Shown here in pieces: positions 62,100 through 62,562 of a DNA stretch of 62,562 nucleotides. Source of the stretch: DASXRA01 sp036506155 (GTDB lineage Bacteria; Actinomycetota; Actinomycetes; Mycobacteriales; Jatrophihabitantaceae). The DNA is taken from the NCBI GenBank assembly GCA_036506155.1, contig DASXSF010000140.1:1-62562 (forward strand). Direction: 5' to 3'. Under the pieces are notes generated by a model, which was not told the DNA's origin, did not search any database, and worked only from the letters and a program-made list of their open reading frames with translations. Positions within the stretch are counted from its first letter, which is position 1. The number at the start of each line of letters is the position of its first letter. Both the position numbers and the translations under genes were made by a program.

Positions 62100-62562
62100 G
62101 TGGTAGAGGGCACCTACCTGAAGGAGCGGCGCGAGGAGCTCGCGTCGTTCCTGCGCAGCCGCCGCGAGGGCGTGCGCCCGCAGGACGTGGGCCTCGCACC
62201 GGGCGCGCGGCGGCGCACGCCCGGACTGCGCCGCGAGGAGGTGGCGCAGCTGGCCGGGGTCGGCACCACCTGGTACACGTGGCTCGAGCAGGGGCGCGAC
62301 GTCCGGGCGTCGATGGAGGTGCTCGAGGCCATCGCGGGCGCGCTGCGCCTGACGCCGGCGGAGCGCACACACCTGGTGCTGCTCGGCCGGGGTGAGCAGC
62401 CGCCGCCGCGCCGCGCGCCGGCGGAGCGGGTGTCGCCCACCTTGCGGCGCTTGGTCGAGAACCTCGGCGGGAACCCGGCCTACATCCTCGGGCGGCGCTG
62501 GGACTACCTGGCCTGGAACCGAGCGGCCACGGTGATCTTGGGCGACGTCGGCGCCGTGCCGA
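62100..62562 (+). CDS. XRE regulator with MmyB-like ligand domain, truncated by window end
   Basis: 154 residues visible from GTG 62100. HTH region TPGLRREEVAQLAGVGTTWY, TWLEQGRDVRASMEVLEAIA; the start of the MmyB-like domain is LVENLGGNPAYILGRRWDYL. The C-terminal half is outside the window. Divergent from purU. Confidence 0.85.
   Translation, partial: MVEGTYLKERREELASFLRSRREGVRPQDVGLAPGARRRTPGLRREEVAQLAGVGTTWYTWLEQGRDVRASMEVLEAIAGALRLTPAERTHLVLLGRGEQPPPRRAPAERVSPTLRRLVENLGGNPAYILGRRWDYLAWNRAATVILGDVGAVP

Overview
The window is a stretch of high-GC chromosome from an actinobacterium. The evidence is very GC-rich third codon positions, frequent GTG/TTG starts, ATGA/GTGA start-stop overlaps, and actinobacterial families (DUF222/HNH, Scr1-like XRE plus DUF397, DUF3618, DUF4916, an AfsR/SARP regulator, DasR-type operators). 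One block matches the Mycobacterium tuberculosis Rv1330c-Rv1341 neighbourhood as I remember it (clpS, DUF2017, mec, cysO, cysM, rhomboid, murI, Rv1339-like phosphodiesterase, RNase PH, RdgB, nicotinate phosphoribosyltransferase). Here that block is opened by inserted genes. The genus cannot be named from sequence alone.

Layout. 1-4.3 kb: a cut DUF222 gene, a drug-efflux MFS gene divergent from a WYL regulator with a palindromic operator between them, and uppP. 4.3-13.4 kb: a secreted GH20 hexosaminidase with two DasR-like sites, an M20 dipeptidase/NUDIX pair, a GNAT, a CBM48 mini-protein, a lipase, and a LolA-like/ABC ATPase/ABC permease operon. 13.4-21.5 kb: an HtrA-like protease and a catabolic operon (fused 5-oxoprolinase/hydantoinase, NAD-binding DUF1932 dehydrogenase, FMN 2-hydroxyacid oxidase, questin-oxidase-like protein). 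21.5-26.3 kb: DUF3618, bcp, an unusual tRNA-Leu(UAG), an AMP-dependent ligase, a small zinc-finger protein, an MBL-Rieske fusion and a GNAT. 26.3-32.0 kb: TetR, then a cytoplasmic-looking subtilase, a TPR-CHAT protease, an ECF sigma factor and a small two-domain protein. This is the most interesting region and looks like a protease-gated transcription cassette. 32.0-35.2 kb: amidase, GNAT and ceramidase-like membrane hydrolase, tightly linked, plus two small membrane proteins. 35.2-44.3 kb: rdgB-rph, a DrrAB-type ABC exporter, a large AfsR-like regulator, YjbQ, the cyclic-nucleotide-phosphodiesterase-like MBL protein, murI and rhomboid. 44.3-49.7 kb: PP2C phosphatase, a sulfite-oxidase-like protein, a DUF397/XRE pair, a small membrane protein, and an azoreductase/MarR pair. 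49.7-55.2 kb: the CysM-CysO-Mec+ cysteine pathway with a possible leader peptide, DUF2017, clpS, a Tyr/Gln/Gly-rich membrane protein, and NAD salvage genes pncB-pncA. 55.2-62.6 kb: ctaD, two glycosyltransferases bridged by a translationally coupled micro-ORF, an MFS exporter, purU, and a cut XRE gene.

How genes work together. Mec+ releases cysteine from CysO-Cys, CysO is the thiocarboxylated sulfur carrier, and CysM is the PLP synthase. PncA and PncB convert nicotinamide to nicotinic acid and on to NaMN. UppP and MurI feed the cell wall. The GH20 enzyme with DasR-like sites points to chitin/GlcNAc use. The subtilase-CHAT-sigma cassette carries the parts for proteolytic activation of a sigma factor, but this is inference from gene order and motifs. 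No CRISPR array, insertion sequence, integrase or rRNA was seen.
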